64,000 nt of DNA from Muriicola marianensis. GTDB taxonomy: Bacteria; Bacteroidota; Bacteroidia; Flavobacteriales; Flavobacteriaceae. Positions 42,333-51,233 of this stretch are shown here, in pieces. The stretch's first letter is position 1, and every line of letters begins with the position of its first letter. The DNA lies in assembly GCF_014638095.1 (NCBI RefSeq), contig NZ_BMFH01000001.1:248001-312000 (forward strand), given 5' to 3'. The translations under genes and the position numbers were made by a program. The notes under the pieces were generated by a model, which worked only from the letters and a program-made list of their open reading frames with translations, had not been told where the DNA came from and did not search any database.

Positions 42333-44516
42333 GATACTCTCGTGCCCGGAGTCTTTTACAAACAGGCAGGAACTGTTTGTCTTAAAGACCATTTCCTTTA
42401 CGAAGTGGAAGCTCAGATTCTCTTCCATGCCGAAAATGTTCAGATCGGCAGACGGGGCATTTTCCGCAATTTCCTTGAATTTACCAATATGCACCTCTGT
42501 AAGTGTTTTTGGCAGTCTTGAAAGGTTGATCAGGGAGTCTAAAAATTGTTTCGCATTTTCCTCCTCGGCGGGATCGTCTATCACGGTTATCAATCTGATC
42601 CTGGCATTCCAGTTGGTCTTGAGCTTGTAGGCGATCAGGAGGGAAAGGTCGAGATTTCCGATGTCCCATCCTATGTTCCAGTTCTGTTGCCGGTCACTGA
42701 TCCACACGTTGATGATGTTGCGTTCCCCTAAAAGGGCTGTGGGATGAGCTACATAGAGAAGTACGCCGATCTCCAGCCTGATGGATTCCCTGATGATAGG
42801 CCTTACTTCCTCTTCATAATCATCGTGTTCCTGAAGATTCAAAAAAACCACATTGGGCTTAAAGAATGCTCCCTGAAGCGCCTGGTTGGCGTAATTGATC
42901 CCTTTGGTGAATTCCTCCGTATGAATGACAGTCCAGGAGGAGAATACCTCCTTGGAACGGAAGGATTCGGACAGATGGTCCAGTTGATTGGCCAGGGTAC
43001 TCTTTTCGGAAAATGGTTCAATACCCAGTAGCTTGATGGACCCGGTGGGTTTGGCGATATTCCGAAGGAACTCAAAGATCCCTTTTATCCCATTGATATC
43101 CCGCACAGGCACCATCAGGTTGGGTTTCCAGGCTCTCTGCTGCATCTTCTTCATCCCCCAGGTGTGTTTGGCGGCCCATTCGGCAAAGGAGACAAACAGC
43201 CCCGATCGCACATCCTCAAAAGGCGTTTCCAGGTTTTGCCTTGAAAGATACCAGTATACCGCAAAGACGATCATCACGGAAAGCAAGCTCACCGTAGGGT
43301 TGATGATGAACATGGCAAAGACCGAAGAGGTCAGTCCCACCCAGGGTACCCAGCGGTGTATCTTAAAGACAGGTCGGTAACTTATAAGACCGAGATTTTG
43401 TTCTATGATGACCACGATGTTGATCATGGCATAGGTGATCAGGAAGAACAGGGTAACCAGGGGAGCCACAGCATTGATATTCCGCAGTAACATGGTGGCA
43501 AAAATGAGGATCCCTGTAATGATCATTGCGTTTCGTGGCTGGCCATTGGCACTCTGACCGGCTATGAACCTGGAATAGGGGAGGACCTTGTGTTCTCCCA
43601 TAGCAAACAGAATGCGAGAAGAACCCACGATCGAGGCCAGGGCGGAGGAAAATGTAGCGCCCAGGATCCCCGCGATGATCAGTGGCCCAAAGGCCGCTTT
43701 ATCCACAATGATGTAATAATCATTGAGCAACTCGGCTTCACTGGCGCTCCTGGCCAGCCAGTAGGCAAGGACCATGTAGATAACGAAGCTCACTCCGATG
43801 GCCCAGAGCGTACCCACAGGGATACTTTTTTTGGGGTCTTTCAATTCCCCGGACATATTGGCACCCGCCATGATCCCGGTTGCTGCAGGAAAGAATACAG
43901 CGAACACGATCCAAAAACTGCTTCCGCTGAAGGCATTTTCAACAGAGCCTTTGTACGATCCAAATCTCAGTGCTTCCTCATTAGTAAAAAACATAGAACC
44001 CTCATAGGCCGCCCATATTATGGAAACAAAAGAGAGCACAATGACCCCCATGATGATGTACTGGGTCTTGATAGCCAGGTTGGCGCTCACATAGGCGATG
44101 CCGAAGAGCATGGCAAACACCAGGACGTCTACCAGGAAGGGGTTATGATCGGGGAAAATACCGAGCCAGCCTTCCCTGAAACCGAAAATATACATGGTTA
44201 CAGCCAGTCCCTGGGAAACATAGCGGGGAATGCCCAGACTTCCGCCTACCTCGAGGCCCAGGGCCTGGGATACGATGGCATAGGCCCCTCCAGCGCCAAT
44301 GCGGATATTGGTGGTGATGGCCGACATGGACAAAGCTGTACACAAGGTGATGCAAAAAGAGATCAGGATAATAAGCCATGCTCCGAGCAGTCCGGCATTA
44401 CCTACAACCCAGCCCAATCTCAGGTACATGATCACCCCCAGGATGGTCAGCAGCGTAGGGGTAAAGACCCCGCCAAAGGTGCCAAATTTCTTTAAGTTGA
44501 CTTTCTGGTTATCCAT
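42324..44516 (-). CDS. SLC12/cation-chloride cotransporter-like amino-acid/polyamine/organocation permease
   Basis: A 730-residue membrane transporter. About twelve helices fill residues 15-430. The first repeat has FGTFGGVFTPTLLTILGVIMYLR in two parts (17-39), a signature of bacterial SLC12-like proteins, and FFPAATGIMAGANMSGELKDP supplies the conserved helix 6 region. A soluble cytoplasmic C-terminal domain of nearly 290 residues follows. It alternates beta strands and helices (VFLNLQEHDDYEEEV, IRLITVIDD), as in eukaryotic cation-chloride cotransporters. The ion specificity cannot be read. Monocistronic and convergent with the AraC gene. Confidence 0.88.
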   Translation of the reverse strand: MDNQKVNLKKFGTFGGVFTPTLLTILGVIMYLRLGWVVGNAGLLGAWLIILISFCITLCTALSMSAITTNIRIGAGGAYAIVSQALGLEVGGSLGIPRYVSQGLAVTMYIFGFREGWLGIFPDHNPFLVDVLVFAMLFGIAYVSANLAIKTQYIIMGVIVLSFVSIIWAAYEGSMFFTNEEALRFGSYKGSVENAFSGSSFWIVFAVFFPAATGIMAGANMSGELKDPKKSIPVGTLWAIGVSFVIYMVLAYWLARSASEAELLNDYYIIVDKAAFGPLIIAGILGATFSSALASIVGSSRILFAMGEHKVLPYSRFIAGQSANGQPRNAMIITGILIFATMLLRNINAVAPLVTLFFLITYAMINIVVIIEQNLGLISYRPVFKIHRWVPWVGLTSSVFAMFIINPTVSLLSVMIVFAVYWYLSRQNLETPFEDVRSGLFVSFAEWAAKHTWGMKKMQQRAWKPNLMVPVRDINGIKGIFEFLRNIAKPTGSIKLLGIEPFSEKSTLANQLDHLSESFRSKEVFSSWTVIHTEEFTKGINYANQALQGAFFKPNVVFLNLQEHDDYEEEVRPIIRESIRLEIGVLLYVAHPTALLGERNIINVWISDRQQNWNIGWDIGNLDLSLLIAYKLKTNWNARIRLITVIDDPAEEENAKQFLDSLINLSRLPKTLTEVHIGKFKEIAENAPSADLNIFGMEENLSFHFVKEMVFKTNSSCLFVKDSGHESILA

Positions 44517-44716
44517 GGTATCCCATCGGGTTTGGTTGTTGGAGGAAATATATAAAATATCCCCCTAGTGCCCGAGCAGTAATGAGAAAATTATCACAAA
44601 ATAGTGACTTGGATTACAGAATATTATGTGCAGAATACTGCGATTTCTCCCTACCTTTACATAGGGCTATCAGGCAGCGAAAAGGCTTGGAGTTACGCCT
44701 GTGATACAGCAGCAAA

Positions 44717-45421
44717 ATGGCAACATTCAAATACGAAGTAGAGATTCTCTCGCTCAAAGAAGTGCACGAGATACCCGGGGCATGGGACGAGGAGAGTTTC
44801 AAGGGGTTGCTGCACCATCTGGAATACGATGGGGTGGAGGAGATCCCCCTGGAAGAACTCAGGGAAATGGCCTCTCTGGCACTTTCCGATTTTGAAAAGG
44901 AAGAAGCCGTTGAGAAAGTGCTGGAATTCAGGCTGGGTGAGCGTCTCAATAAAGGCCAGCGTAAGAATCTGGGAAATGAGATGCAGGAGGATCCGCTGTG
45001 GATAGAGTATTCAGACCTGAGCCTGCACGAGGAGTTGTTCCATGTGGGATGCATCCTTTACTGGACCTTTCCCAGAAACTTTCCCTCCCCGGAAATAGCA
45101 AAACTTACATTCAGGATCACAGCCAGAAAGCCTGAGGCTCAAAGTAACCTTATAGCTCCAGGGGCCTCCTTCCTCTGCCGGGTCCTTAACGGGGGTATGG
45201 ATGAACACAATATCATGAACCGCCTGTTCGATGAGAACCTCGAGGGAGATTCTTTTCCTGAGGCAGATCATATCCTTTGGCAAATACAAAATGAGGGCTT
45301 TGACGAAGGTTCGAGATCTGCGACCGTGACCGTCTATACTTCCTGGAACTGGGTGGAGGATCTCAAAGGGGTAGATTCCTATGAAGTCAATGCCTGGGCA
45401 GACGGACAATTGGAGGGTTGA
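44717..45421 (+). CDS. conserved-looking acidic cytoplasmic protein of unknown family
   Basis: A 234-residue protein without signal peptide or membrane helix. The N-terminal half is helical and acidic (KEVHEIPGAWDEES, GVEEIPLEELREMASLAL). The C-terminal half is beta-rich, with FHVGCILYWTFPRNFPSP, KLTFRITARKPEA and TVTVYTSWNWVEDL. Normal codon use and length support a real gene. No family is recognised. It is divergent from the transporter across 200 bp that contain TACCTTTA (44652-44659), a near -7 box. Confidence 0.6.
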   Translation: MATFKYEVEILSLKEVHEIPGAWDEESFKGLLHHLEYDGVEEIPLEELREMASLALSDFEKEEAVEKVLEFRLGERLNKGQRKNLGNEMQEDPLWIEYSDLSLHEELFHVGCILYWTFPRNFPSPEIAKLTFRITARKPEAQSNLIAPGASFLCRVLNGGMDEHNIMNRLFDENLEGDSFPEADHILWQIQNEGFDEGSRSATVTVYTSWNWVEDLKGVDSYEVNAWADGQLEG

Positions 45422-45448
45422 TCCCTTTCCCGTAACTATAATTATTTG
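45418..45448 (+). promoter_or_regulatory. candidate promoter for the GIN-domain gene
   Basis: TTG at 45418-45420 overlaps the previous stop. A 20-nt spacer and ATTATTTG at 45441-45448 follow. The TTTG half of the -7 box fits but the leading TA does not. Confidence 0.25.
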
Positions 45449-45477
45449 TAAATTATAAAGTCAGATACCACGATAAA

Positions 45478-46314
45478 ATGAAAAAATACAGTACGCTAAT
45501 CCTGATGGGATTGGTTTTGGCAGGGGGAATGTCCCTCCATGCTCAGAAGAAGCCTAAGATCAAAGGCAACAAAGAGGTCATACAGGTAAAACAGGATATC
45601 TCAGGGACGTTCAATTCCCTCGAAGTGGACGACGGTCTCGAAATAAACCTCAATCCGGGTGCCCGCAATGGATATATCCTTGAAACGGATTCCAACCTCG
45701 TTGATGTGATCCAGTTCTTTGTAGTGGATAGTGTTCTCAGAGTCTATACCACCCAGGAAATCACCAGCAGCAAGAAATTGGACATCTATCTGGGTGTCTC
45801 CAATATTGAGCACCTCATTCTAAAAAACGATGCAAAAGTGACGGCAAAAGACCCTTTCAGAGCAGAAAGATTTTACCTGGCCGGATATAATTCGAGTCGT
45901 TTCGAACTGAATGTACAGGCCAGTGATGTCACCATTACGCTCCACCGCAATGCCGGTGGGAAGATTGAGATCGAAGCCGAGAATACAACCATCATCATGA
46001 ATGACCGAACGGATATGAAGGCCAAGACCAGCACGGAAAACCTCAGGGTGACGGTTAATAATACAGCTGATCTCAATATTGACGGACAGGCAGACTACGC
46101 CGCCTACAACCTGAAGAAATCCTCCAAACTCGATGGAAGGGATATGAAAGTGAGCTCTGTAGACCTGTATACCTCCAACAACGCGGATGTATATGTACAT
46201 GCGACCAAAAATTTGGAAGTCGATGCCCAAGGGAACAGCAACGTCTATGTCTACGGCAACCCGGATGTAGAAGTGAAAGGTTTTACGGACAGGTCCAAGA
46301 TCATCAAGAGGTAA
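45478..46314 (+). CDS. DUF2807 (GIN-domain, putative auto-transporter adhesin head) secreted protein
   Basis: A 278-residue exported protein with a signal peptide ending SLHAQ (residue 22). The body is a DUF2807 beta-solenoid: FNSLEVDDGLEINL marks the usual entry, and right-handed-helix-like repeats follow (LILKNDAKVTAKDPF, LRVTVNNTADLNIDG, VDLYTSNNADVYVHA). The end, VYVYGNPDVEVKGFTDRSKI, is characteristic. Such proteins are abundant in Bacteroidota envelopes, but their role is unknown. A LapA-like gene follows 25 nt later. Confidence 0.88.
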   Translation: MKKYSTLILMGLVLAGGMSLHAQKKPKIKGNKEVIQVKQDISGTFNSLEVDDGLEINLNPGARNGYILETDSNLVDVIQFFVVDSVLRVYTTQEITSSKKLDIYLGVSNIEHLILKNDAKVTAKDPFRAERFYLAGYNSSRFELNVQASDVTITLHRNAGGKIEIEAENTTIIMNDRTDMKAKTSTENLRVTVNNTADLNIDGQADYAAYNLKKSSKLDGRDMKVSSVDLYTSNNADVYVHATKNLEVDAQGNSNVYVYGNPDVEVKGFTDRSKIIKR

Positions 46315-46339
46315 GTCGAACTATTAAACTCCGAAACCT

Positions 46340-46534
46340 ATGAGATTTAAAACGATCATGGCCATCCTTTTTGCCGCGGTGATCATCGTTTTTTCCCTTC
46401 AGAATGCAGAGGTCACCGATGTGGATTTTCTCTTCTGGAAAGTGTCCATGTCGCGGGTATTGATCATCCTTGGAAGTTTTGGGATAGGTGTTCTTGTGGG
46501 TATACTGGTGTCCCTAAAGAGAAAAATTACGTAA
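46340..46534 (+). CDS. LapA-domain (DUF1049) small membrane protein
   Basis: A 64-residue protein with two predicted membrane helices (about 4-20 and 38-58), joined by a short loop, QNAEVTDVDFLFWKVSMS. The pattern FSLQNAEVTDVDFLFW followed by a second glycine-rich helix ending LVSLKRK is the LapA domain (DUF1049). In E. coli LapA works with LapB in lipopolysaccharide assembly control; here the role is inferred from family only. It is 1 nt before the DUF4251 gene. Confidence 0.85.
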   Translation: MRFKTIMAILFAAVIIVFSLQNAEVTDVDFLFWKVSMSRVLIILGSFGIGVLVGILVSLKRKIT

Positions 46535-46535
46535 T

Positions 46536-47102
46536 ATGCTGTATAATAGATACATATACATATTTATTTCAATAGTAGGATTATTATCTTCCTGTGGTAG
46601 TACTTCGTCTCGGTCCACTGCAGGTCCCGACCTGGACACATTTGGGGAGCGCCTGAGCAACAAGTCGTATGAGATACAGGCTACCTGGGCATTTCCTCTG
46701 ATGACCCAGGGCATCACCCAGGTTGCTAATTCCGGGTTGTTGATGCCCGGTAGTAATGCGAACCGGATCGACCTGATGGGCAATTCCAATTATTTCAGGG
46801 TGGTAGGGGATAGTGTCTTCATTAACCTGCCGTATTTTGGAGAGCGCCAGATAGGAGGGGGGTACGGCAATCCCGATGTCGGGATCAATTTTGAAGGTGT
46901 GCCACTGTCCTATGTCTTAACAAAGGAAGAAAAGGATAACAAATACACGGCTGAAATAAAGGTCAGGGACGAAATTGAGACCCTGGCCATCAACCTCTTC
47001 CTTTTTCCATCAGGCAAGGCAGACATTTACGTCAACAGCACACATCGATCTTCAATCAGATATACAGGTGAATTACAAGAGGCACAAAAAGAGTTACCTT
47101 AG
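46536..47102 (+). CDS. DUF4251 lipoprotein
   Basis: A 188-residue lipoprotein with lipobox LLSSC (Cys20). The domain pattern fits DUF4251: SNKSYEIQATWAFPL, then RIDLMGNSNYFRVVGDSVFINLPYFGERQ, and the C-terminal FLFPSGKADIYVNSTHRSSIRYTG, in strand-like blocks. The family is found in Bacteroidota with no known function. Its start codon lies 1 nt after the LapA stop, so the two are probably translated from one mRNA with the GIN-domain gene. Confidence 0.82.
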   Translation: MLYNRYIYIFISIVGLLSSCGSTSSRSTAGPDLDTFGERLSNKSYEIQATWAFPLMTQGITQVANSGLLMPGSNANRIDLMGNSNYFRVVGDSVFINLPYFGERQIGGGYGNPDVGINFEGVPLSYVLTKEEKDNKYTAEIKVRDEIETLAINLFLFPSGKADIYVNSTHRSSIRYTGELQEAQKELP

Positions 47103-47212
47103 GTAGTAATTCACATCCAAATTACTGATTGTGTTGTGTTATTTATCTTTCGGCCTCCCCGCAATATCCCCGGGAAAAAATAGTACTATTGTAAGCGGTT
47201 GAGGCATCATCT

Positions 47213-48130
47213 ATGGAAAACAAAAAACAACTGCCACTGATCATAGGGGCCTTCTTCGCCATTTATGTGATCTGGGGTTCTACCTACCTCTTGAACAAGA
47301 TCGCCGTGGCTGAGCTACCTCCCTTCCTGCTGGCCGGCATCCGGTTCCTCACAGCGGGTACCCTAATTTTTCTCATCGCAGCCCTGATGGGAAAATCTTT
47401 AAGAATCACCCGGAAACAACTGGGCAACACAATCCTGGCAGGCTTTCTCTTTCTCAGTTTTGGGAATGGGGTAGTGGTTTGGGCCCTGAAATACGTAGAC
47501 AGTAATTTCGCGGCCCTGGAAATTTCCGCCCAGCCTTTGATCGTCCTTTTGATGATGTGGCTACTGCAGGGGAAAAGGATACAACCCATGTCGATGGTAG
47601 GGGTGATCCTCGGAGTGATTGGGATCTACCTGCTCATCAACCAGGATATCGTCATTGAACAGGAAAATGCCTGGCTCGGAATTCTATTGATCTTTTTAGC
47701 CATGATCGCCTGGGCCTACGGCAGCCTTTTTGTTCAGGGGGCTGAGTTTCCTTCGAATTATTTTGTAAATACGGGATACCAGATGTTTACCGGCGGTATC
47801 ATGCTGGGGGTTATCAGCCTCGCATTTGGGGAAACATGGTCGAATCCACTTTCGTGGCAACCCATCACACACTGGTCTATGTTGCTGCTGGTCCTCTTTG
47901 GCAGTATTGTGGCCTTTACTTCCTTCAATTTCCTGCTCAAGCATGTATCTCCGGAAAAGGTATCCACCAATACCTACGTAAATCCTATCGTAGCCATGAT
48001 CTTGGGGGCCTATTTCCTCAATGAGCCTATCACCACGCAATCCATTATCGCGGCCTGTATTTTGCTTACAGGGGTCTATTTTATCAATACCACCAAAAAA
48101 GGTCTGCTGCTTTCCCGTTTCCGGAAATAG
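47213..48130 (+). CDS. EamA/DMT-superfamily transporter
   Basis: A 305-residue protein with ten predicted membrane helices in two EamA repeats. The first repeat opens IWGSTYLLNKIAVAELPPFLLAGIR, in two blocks, the classic EamA start. The second includes AWAYGSLFVQ and VSPEKVSTNTYVNPIVAMILGAYFLNE. Relatives such as YedA or RhtA export amino acids or other metabolites, but specificity cannot be read. Monocistronic, with no clear terminator. Confidence 0.9.
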   Translation: MENKKQLPLIIGAFFAIYVIWGSTYLLNKIAVAELPPFLLAGIRFLTAGTLIFLIAALMGKSLRITRKQLGNTILAGFLFLSFGNGVVVWALKYVDSNFAALEISAQPLIVLLMMWLLQGKRIQPMSMVGVILGVIGIYLLINQDIVIEQENAWLGILLIFLAMIAWAYGSLFVQGAEFPSNYFVNTGYQMFTGGIMLGVISLAFGETWSNPLSWQPITHWSMLLLVLFGSIVAFTSFNFLLKHVSPEKVSTNTYVNPIVAMILGAYFLNEPITTQSIIAACILLTGVYFINTTKKGLLLSRFRK

Positions 48131-48221
48131 GGTAGGGCACCGCATGCCTAATATACTGAGCGGCAATATTTAAGGCCTGACCTCGTTCTACTCTTATTGT
48201 AACCCCAACATATACAAGACC

Positions 48222-48959
48222 ATGAGAATAAACCGATTACTGTTCGGCCTGCTGACGATACTTTTAGCTGCCGGGGCCTATGCCCAGGGTAATTACCACA
48301 AAGGCGTACTCCATTTGAAAAAAGGGAAGGCCCAGGAGGTCTATATCGAAATAGATTTTGAGTTTCCTCAGCGTTTCCAGCAGGGCATCACCTATCTGGA
48401 ACCCAAGGACTACGACAAGTACGTCAGTACGGGCAAGCTCAAGAGCAAGATGAAGCAAAAGATGGAACCCAAACATTTTACCGGCTTTAGCCTGGAAGAT
48501 GGAAGGGAATGGCATACGATCTTCTACACAGACCTGACAGGCAGAGCCATCAAAATGATCCCAAAACGCATGACCCTGGAGCTGGTGGCAGACGGTCCTA
48601 TCAAGGTGTACAAGATGTACAGTCGGACCACCGGAAAGATCAATCAGGAGCTGGCTGATGTATTCTTTGAGGACAGGGCCAACCTGGTGAACTATATTCA
48701 GGATAATTTTCAGTTGCTGGTGCTAAAGGACAAAAAGAACCCGACTAACATCGTGCAGATCAACCTGCTGAATTATATAGGTGACAACGCCAGGGTGAAA
48801 GAGAATTACGACAACAACCATTACGGCCTCAGGAACCAGTTTTCGTCCGGGTTCAAAATGGGGAAGTATGTGAACAAGGAATTTGAAGCTGCTTTCCTGA
48901 GGATGATCAATGATTATAACCAGAATGGGGAGGTCGATTCCGAGGCCCGTTCCAGATAA
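48222..48959 (+). CDS. secreted protein of unknown family
   Basis: A 245-residue protein with a signal peptide ending GAYAQGN (about residue 21). The N-terminal part has strand-rich segments (YHKGVLHLKKGKAQEVYIEI, TGFSLEDGREWHTIFY). The rest is helical and charged (KSKMKQKMEPK, INQELADVFFEDRANLVNYI). The layout resembles flavobacterial secreted proteins of unknown function. A hairpin terminator follows 25 nt after the stop. No family name is claimed. Confidence 0.65.
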   Translation: MRINRLLFGLLTILLAAGAYAQGNYHKGVLHLKKGKAQEVYIEIDFEFPQRFQQGITYLEPKDYDKYVSTGKLKSKMKQKMEPKHFTGFSLEDGREWHTIFYTDLTGRAIKMIPKRMTLELVADGPIKVYKMYSRTTGKINQELADVFFEDRANLVNYIQDNFQLLVLKDKKNPTNIVQINLLNYIGDNARVKENYDNNHYGLRNQFSSGFKMGKYVNKEFEAAFLRMINDYNQNGEVDSEARSR

Positions 48960-48983
48960 CACAAGATCAACTAGACTTCAGAG

Positions 48984-49011
48984 ATCCTGTTCCTTTGGGC
49001 AGGATTTTTTT
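48984..49011 (+). terminator. terminator of the gene ending at 48959
   Basis: Stem ATCCTG/CAGGAT with a 10-nt loop is followed by a run of T. Confidence 0.65.
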
Positions 49012-49067
49012 ATGTGGGATTAAGGGTATTTTAAGAAAATGCCGGGCTGATGTTCGTGATTCTTTGC

Positions 49068-49075
49068 TAAGTTTG
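49068..49075 (+). promoter_or_regulatory. candidate -7 box of the sugar-dehydrogenase-like gene
   Basis: TAAGTTTG matches TAnnTTTG exactly and lies 30 nt before the ATG. No clear -33 TTG is at the expected distance. Confidence 0.3.
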
Positions 49076-49104
49076 GAGGTCCAAAACAAAAAGCGATAAA
49101 TCCC

Positions 49105-50307
49105 ATGAAGATCCGGTTGTATTCAGTTCCCGTTTTCATTTTGTCTTTCGTACTTGTTCTCATGATCTCCTGTAAGGAAGAGAAGTCGAATGAGGAAGCC
49201 ACCGGGGCGATCACTCAATACGAGGAAGCCCCATCCAAATTGCCAATAGACCGACTCAAATTGCCGCCTGGTTTTAAGATAGAAGTGTATGCAGACAGCA
49301 TAGACGGGGCCCGCTCCATGGCGATGGGAGAGGAGGGTACCCTCTTTGTAGGGACGCGGAACGACAAAACCGTTTACGCCATACAGGATCTCGACAAGGA
49401 TTACAAAGCAGATCATGTGACCATTCTGGATTCATCGCTTTCCGTGCCTAACGGGATCGCCTTCAGAAAGGGGTCACTGTATGTAGCAGAGGTAAACCGT
49501 CTCCTTCGGTATGACAGTATAGAATCCCGCCTGGACAATCCGCCGACTCCGGTAGTGGTTTACGACGACTATCCCAAGGCCTTTCACCATGGCTGGAAAT
49601 ACATTGCTTTTGGACCCGATGACAAGTTGTACGTACCTGTAGGGGCGCCTTGTAATATCTGCGATTCCACCTCTGTGGATGCGCGCTATGCCACCATCAC
49701 CCGTATGGATCCCGATGGCAGCAACAGGGAGATCTACGCCCAGGGAGTGCGGAACACCGTTGGGTTTACCTGGCATCCCGAAACTGGGGAGATGTGGTTT
49801 ACGGACAACGGCAGGGATATGATGGGGGATGACATCCCTCCCTGTGAATTAAACCGTATCACGGAACCGGGGCAGCACTTTGGATATCCGTTTTGTCACG
49901 GGGGAACCATCCCCGACCCGGAATTTGGGGAAATGAGGCCTTGTTCCGATTTTGTTGCTCCCGCACAGAACCTGGGGGCCCACGTAGCGCCACTGGCTGT
50001 GAAATTCAGCCCGGGGACCATGTTTCCGGTAGACTACAACAATACGGCCCTTATAGCAGAACACGGCTCCTGGAACCGTTCCAAAAAATCCGGATACCGT
50101 ATTACGATGGTAAAACTGGATGAAAACCAGCAGGCGGTGAGCTATGAAACGTTCATTGATGGTTGGCTGGACGATGCTACCCAGGAACAGTTCGGCAGGC
50201 CGGTGGACCTCCTGTTTCTGAAGGATGGATCCCTGCTGATCTCCGATGACTACGGGGACGCGATCTACCGGGTGACCTATGACGGGATGGGGGTATTGAT
50301 CGAATAA
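49105..50307 (+). CDS. PQQ-dependent sugar (sorbosone) dehydrogenase-like lipoprotein
   Basis: A 400-residue lipoprotein (MISC, Cys23). The mature part is a six-bladed propeller of the GdhB/L-sorbosone dehydrogenase type. Blade motifs include LPPGFKIEVYAD, HHGWKYIAFGPDDKLYV, YAQGVRNTVGFTWHPETGEM and AEHGSWNRSKKSGYR. The cluster PCNICDST and a WFTDNGRDMMGDD loop sit where these enzymes bind cofactor and calcium. It is likely active in the periplasm or on the outer membrane. Many relatives have no proven PQQ dependence. No PQQ synthesis genes are in the window. Confidence 0.88.
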   Translation: MKIRLYSVPVFILSFVLVLMISCKEEKSNEEATGAITQYEEAPSKLPIDRLKLPPGFKIEVYADSIDGARSMAMGEEGTLFVGTRNDKTVYAIQDLDKDYKADHVTILDSSLSVPNGIAFRKGSLYVAEVNRLLRYDSIESRLDNPPTPVVVYDDYPKAFHHGWKYIAFGPDDKLYVPVGAPCNICDSTSVDARYATITRMDPDGSNREIYAQGVRNTVGFTWHPETGEMWFTDNGRDMMGDDIPPCELNRITEPGQHFGYPFCHGGTIPDPEFGEMRPCSDFVAPAQNLGAHVAPLAVKFSPGTMFPVDYNNTALIAEHGSWNRSKKSGYRITMVKLDENQQAVSYETFIDGWLDDATQEQFGRPVDLLFLKDGSLLISDDYGDAIYRVTYDGMGVLIE

Positions 50308-50416
50308 AACGGTTTTTATATTCCCTGAATAGGATACTGATTTTTGTCATAGTTCGCTCAGACAACATGACCTATTTTTAAGGCAGTTTAGTAGTATCTG
50401 CTTTAAATCTGGATCC

Positions 50417-51007
50417 ATGACTGTATCAAAATTTTCCTCTTTTTTCTCTCTTTTATTTTTAATATCTGCATTTTTCGGTAGCGCTCAGGATCCGGTGATA
50501 ATGAAGTCGGACGCAGCGGATAAAGAAGAAGTCGTGACCGAAATATTCTGGGAGATCAAGGCCTATAAGATCTTTGAAACCCTCCTGGATGTAAAGGCGA
50601 TCGACAAAAACGGGAAGATGCACGAGATAAGGGCCATCCAAAACTCAGAGGACGTCAGTATCCTCGATGTAAAGGCATTTATTGAAGGGGAGCGTTTACC
50701 AGTAAAACTCATTATTAAAAACAACGAACGCTATTACCCGCTCAAAGCCATTGATTCTGAAGGGAATCTGATCGATATCAAAGCGATCACGGCTGAGGGC
50801 AAAATCCTTCCCGTAAAAGGCGTGAGCAAGACCGGGAACGTGGTGCACTTAAGAGCTATCGCCGAGGATATGACATTCTATGACATTATCGCTATGTCAC
50901 CCGACACCGAATTCAACCATGTCAAAGGGATCAAGATGACAGACAATCCCGTAGAAGCCATCGTAAACGGTGTATCCATCTTTGCACATGTAAAATCTAT
51001 CAAGTAA
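50417..51007 (+). CDS. secreted protein built from about eleven 12-residue repeats
   Basis: A 196-residue protein with a signal peptide ending FFGSAQD (about residue 24). The mature part repeats the pattern (V/I/L)(K/R)(A/G)(I/V), mostly followed by a turn with Gly or Asp. Counting the Lys/Arg position gives residues 48, 60, 72, 86, 97, 110, 122, 134, 146, 158 and 170, a near-constant step of 12. Examples are LLDVKAIDKNGK, LIDIKAITAEGK and ILPVKGVSKTGN. This suggests a regular beta-hairpin or solenoid fold. No known family is recognised. It is monocistronic, between the sugar dehydrogenase and a repeat lipoprotein. Confidence 0.7.
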   Translation: MTVSKFSSFFSLLFLISAFFGSAQDPVIMKSDAADKEEVVTEIFWEIKAYKIFETLLDVKAIDKNGKMHEIRAIQNSEDVSILDVKAFIEGERLPVKLIIKNNERYYPLKAIDSEGNLIDIKAITAEGKILPVKGVSKTGNVVHLRAIAEDMTFYDIIAMSPDTEFNHVKGIKMTDNPVEAIVNGVSIFAHVKSIK

Positions 51008-51136
51008 TACGAGAGGGGTAAGTATTGCTGCTTTGGATATTTTCTATTTTACATAATATAAATTATAATACAATAACAATAAACGTAAAACGGCGTATAC
51101 AACCTATTTTATATAATTTCAGAATTGACCTTTGCG

Positions 51137-51178
51137 TCAGCTCAACATCTCTCATCTACCCTCGAGGTGATAAGCTGA
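51137..51178 (+). other. long imperfect hairpin upstream of the EHP-repeat lipoprotein
   Basis: Left arm 51137-51151 (TCAGCTCAACATCTC) pairs with right arm 51164-51178 (GAGGTGATAAGCTGA) over 15 positions with two mismatches and one G-U. The loop is 12 nt. No T run follows, so it is not a terminator on either strand. It would lie in the 5' leader of the gene at 51234. A near -7 box, GACCTTTG, is at 51127-51134. Confidence 0.45.
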
Positions 51179-51233
51179 GGAAAAAATGTGGTATATTTAA
51201 AGGAACAACTGTAGAACACTAATTTTCAATACC

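Noticed and set aside
43590-44495. Long plus-strand open frame (about 300 codons) inside the SLC12-like transporter gene
   Set aside because: It is exactly antisense to a well-recognised transporter, rich in His, Gly and Gln, with no recognisable domain. It is a reading-frame shadow.
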